Source: Thalassospira marina
GTDB lineage: Bacteria; Pseudomonadota; Alphaproteobacteria; Rhodospirillales; Thalassospiraceae
Reading direction: 5' to 3'
DNA length: 64,000 nt
NCBI RefSeq assembly: GCF_002844375.1
Contig: NZ_CP024199.1
Location: 3,078,001 to 3,142,000 of the forward strand
The notes under the pieces are model-generated. The model made no database searches. It was given only the letters and a program-made list of their open reading frames with translations, and was not told the DNA's origin. Positions 62,620 to 64,000 of the stretch are shown one piece after another. Made by a program: the position numbers and the translations under genes. The number at the start of each line of letters is the position of its first letter. Within the stretch, counting starts at the first letter, position 1.

Positions 62620-64000
62620 TTATTCCGCTGCATCGGTTTTGTAAAAACCCGGCACATTCAGGCGGGCATCGGCCTCGACATCGTCAAGGTCCTTATGATT
62701 GCGCATATACATGTTGGATGTATCGCGGGTCGGCTGGTGATCCCAACTGGTGATGCGTCCCTGGGTCAGGGCCTCGTAAACCAGTTTGCGGCGTTTCTGG
62801 CTGTCGATCACTTTTTTGCGGAAAGTATCCATATCCCAGTTCGCGGCAAGTTCGGCACGGAAGGCATCACGAATATCGCCATGTTTGGGATCATCGATCA
62901 GATCGTGAATTTCCTCGGGATCACTGGCAAGGTCAAACAGCATGTCCGGGTCGGTTTGCGAGGCGATATATTTATAGTCCCCACGGCGGATCATGATGAT
63001 GGGAGAAAGCGCGCCTTCGCCACAATATTCGCCAATCACTTCATCATGCCCGCCCTTGCCGGTGATATGGGGCATCAGGCTGCGGCCATCAATTGGGCCA
63101 GCGGGGTCTGGCATGGTTTCATCACCAACGATATCGCGAAGGGTTGGCAGAATATCGATCAGCGATACCGACTGCGAAACGCGTTTTTGCCCCTGTGCGC
63201 CGGGAAAGGCAAAAAACAGCGGCACACGTGCTGATGGTTCATACCACGACATTTTATACCACATGCCGCGTTCGCCCAGCATATCGCCATGGTCGCCACT
63301 GAAAATAACCAGCGTATTATCGGCCATGCCGGTTTCGCGCAGGGTGCGCATCAATGACCCCACAAGGCAATCCACATAGCTGATCGAGGCATAATAGGCA
63401 CGGCGCGCCTTAAGCACGTCTTCATCCGTTACCGGCTCCTGATCCAGGTTATAAACATGGCGCAGGCGGCGGGAATGGGGGTCAAGGTCTTCGGGTTTCA
63501 GGGTGACATGGGGCGGGTCAATGGCGACACCGTCATACATGTTCCAGAATTCCGGGCGCGCATTATAGGGATCGTGCGGGTGGGTAAAGGAAACCGTCAG
63601 GAAAAACGGGCGGTTATCGTGTTTCTGATCGCGCGCGACATCATAAAGGTAACGCCGCGCCTCAAACACGGTTTCATCATCAAAATCTAGCTGGTTGGAA
63701 CGGTAAACCGGCCCGGCCTGTGTGACCGACCCCATATTGTGATACCAGCTTGGCCGGGTTTCAAAATTATCCCAATCGCAATACCAGCCATAATCGGCGG
63801 GGTAGATATCGGCCGTTAACCGGTCTTCATATCCATGAAGCTGATCAGCGCCACAAAAATGCATTTTACCTGCCAAAGCAGTGCGATAACCGGCATGGCG
63901 CACATAATGCGCCAGAGTTGGAATATCCGATGCGAGGTCAGAAGCATTGTCATAGGCCTCGATCCGGCCGGGGAGCTGGCCGGTCATCAGGCAAAAGCGC
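62620..64000 (-). CDS. betC: Choline sulfatase, 5' end cut by window edge
   Basis: About 460 residues visible of a type I sulfatase of the choline-sulfatase group; the start and the formylglycine Cys motif lie beyond the right edge (only ...RFCLMTGQLPGR is seen). Family features are HYVRHAGYRTALAGKMHFCGADQLHGYE, TVSFTHPHDPYNARPEFW and FSGDHGDMLGERGMWYKMSWYEPSARVPL (metal-binding Asp-His). The C-terminus (about 60 residues, with NMYMRNHKDLDDVEADARLN) is typical of BetC and mediates oligomer contacts. It turns choline-O-sulfate into choline for glycine betaine synthesis or carbon supply. The partner choline dehydrogenase genes are not visible. Confidence 0.92.
   Translation of the reverse strand, partial: RFCLMTGQLPGRIEAYDNASDLASDIPTLAHYVRHAGYRTALAGKMHFCGADQLHGYEDRLTADIYPADYGWYCDWDNFETRPSWYHNMGSVTQAGPVYRSNQLDFDDETVFEARRYLYDVARDQKHDNRPFFLTVSFTHPHDPYNARPEFWNMYDGVAIDPPHVTLKPEDLDPHSRRLRHVYNLDQEPVTDEDVLKARRAYYASISYVDCLVGSLMRTLRETGMADNTLVIFSGDHGDMLGERGMWYKMSWYEPSARVPLFFAFPGAQGQKRVSQSVSLIDILPTLRDIVGDETMPDPAGPIDGRSLMPHITGKGGHDEVIGEYCGEGALSPIIMIRRGDYKYIASQTDPDMLFDLASDPEEIHDLIDDPKHGDIRDAFRAELAANWDMDTFRKKVIDSQKRRKLVYEALTQGRITSWDHQPTRDTSNMYMRNHKDLDDVEADARLNVPGFYKTDAAE

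Overview
The window looks like a chromosomal segment of a marine alphaproteobacterium of the Rhodospirillales, most like Thalassospira. This is an inference from gene content and order, moderate GC and a typical alphaproteobacterial gene set: glyQ-glyS-ppdK, DUF2336, DUF2007, a PP0621-like protein, betC and acuI. No 16S rRNA or other decisive marker is present. There is no phage, insertion sequence, CRISPR array or origin that I can see. Most of the window is ordinary core and accessory chromosome, in short operons separated by clear intrinsic terminators.

Layout. 1-3.1 kb: a REC-PAS-histidine kinase cut by the left edge, acuI, and two small membrane proteins. 3.3-6.1 kb: a three-glycosyltransferase operon, probably for LPS core or another surface glycan. 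6.3-13 kb: ygfZ facing the glyQ-glyS-ppdK operon. 13.3-18.2 kb: a chemoreceptor, small conserved proteins, an N6-adenine methyltransferase and a polyprenyl diphosphate synthase. 18.3-18.8 kb: two identical tRNA-Pro(CGG) genes. 19-25.7 kb: DUF2336, a periplasmic cytochrome c, a conserved unknown protein, a secreted SUMF1-domain protein, an orphan TAXI binding protein and a kinase-less PAS-REC-HPt phosphorelay protein. 25.7-32.2 kb: an unusual asparagine synthetase, a sugar-nucleotide epimerase, a ribbon-helix-helix protein, a phosphodiesterase, queG and an SDR.

32.4-40.3 kb is a metal-acquisition block. A perfect 26-bp Zur-type palindrome precedes a 41-aa membrane protein and a znuC-znuB-znuA-like ABC importer. 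It converges on a FecI/FecR/TonB-receptor system carrying two Fur-type boxes. 40.5-43.8 kb is a queuosine operon (precursor transporter, queA, tgt, queF), complemented by queG 9 kb away. Then come a PiT phosphate transporter, AsmA, DUF2189, an SDR/HxlR divergent pair, a HAD phosphatase, a ureohydrolase with a changed metal motif, an EamA/LysR divergent pair and an LpxR-like lipid A deacylase. A MerR regulator with a MerR-type operator follows; its tail is encoded in a different frame over the start of a carboxymuconolactone-decarboxylase-family gene.

The least explained region is 58.0-60.7 kb. It holds two tandem paralogues for secreted Gly/Ala-rich proteins with six tandem 15-residue repeats. 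Their 3' ends and terminators are about 97% identical over 316 bp, while the rest has diverged, and one carries a long hexanucleotide microsatellite. The window ends with a D-lactate-dehydrogenase-like flavoprotein and the 3' part of choline sulfatase betC, cut by the right edge.
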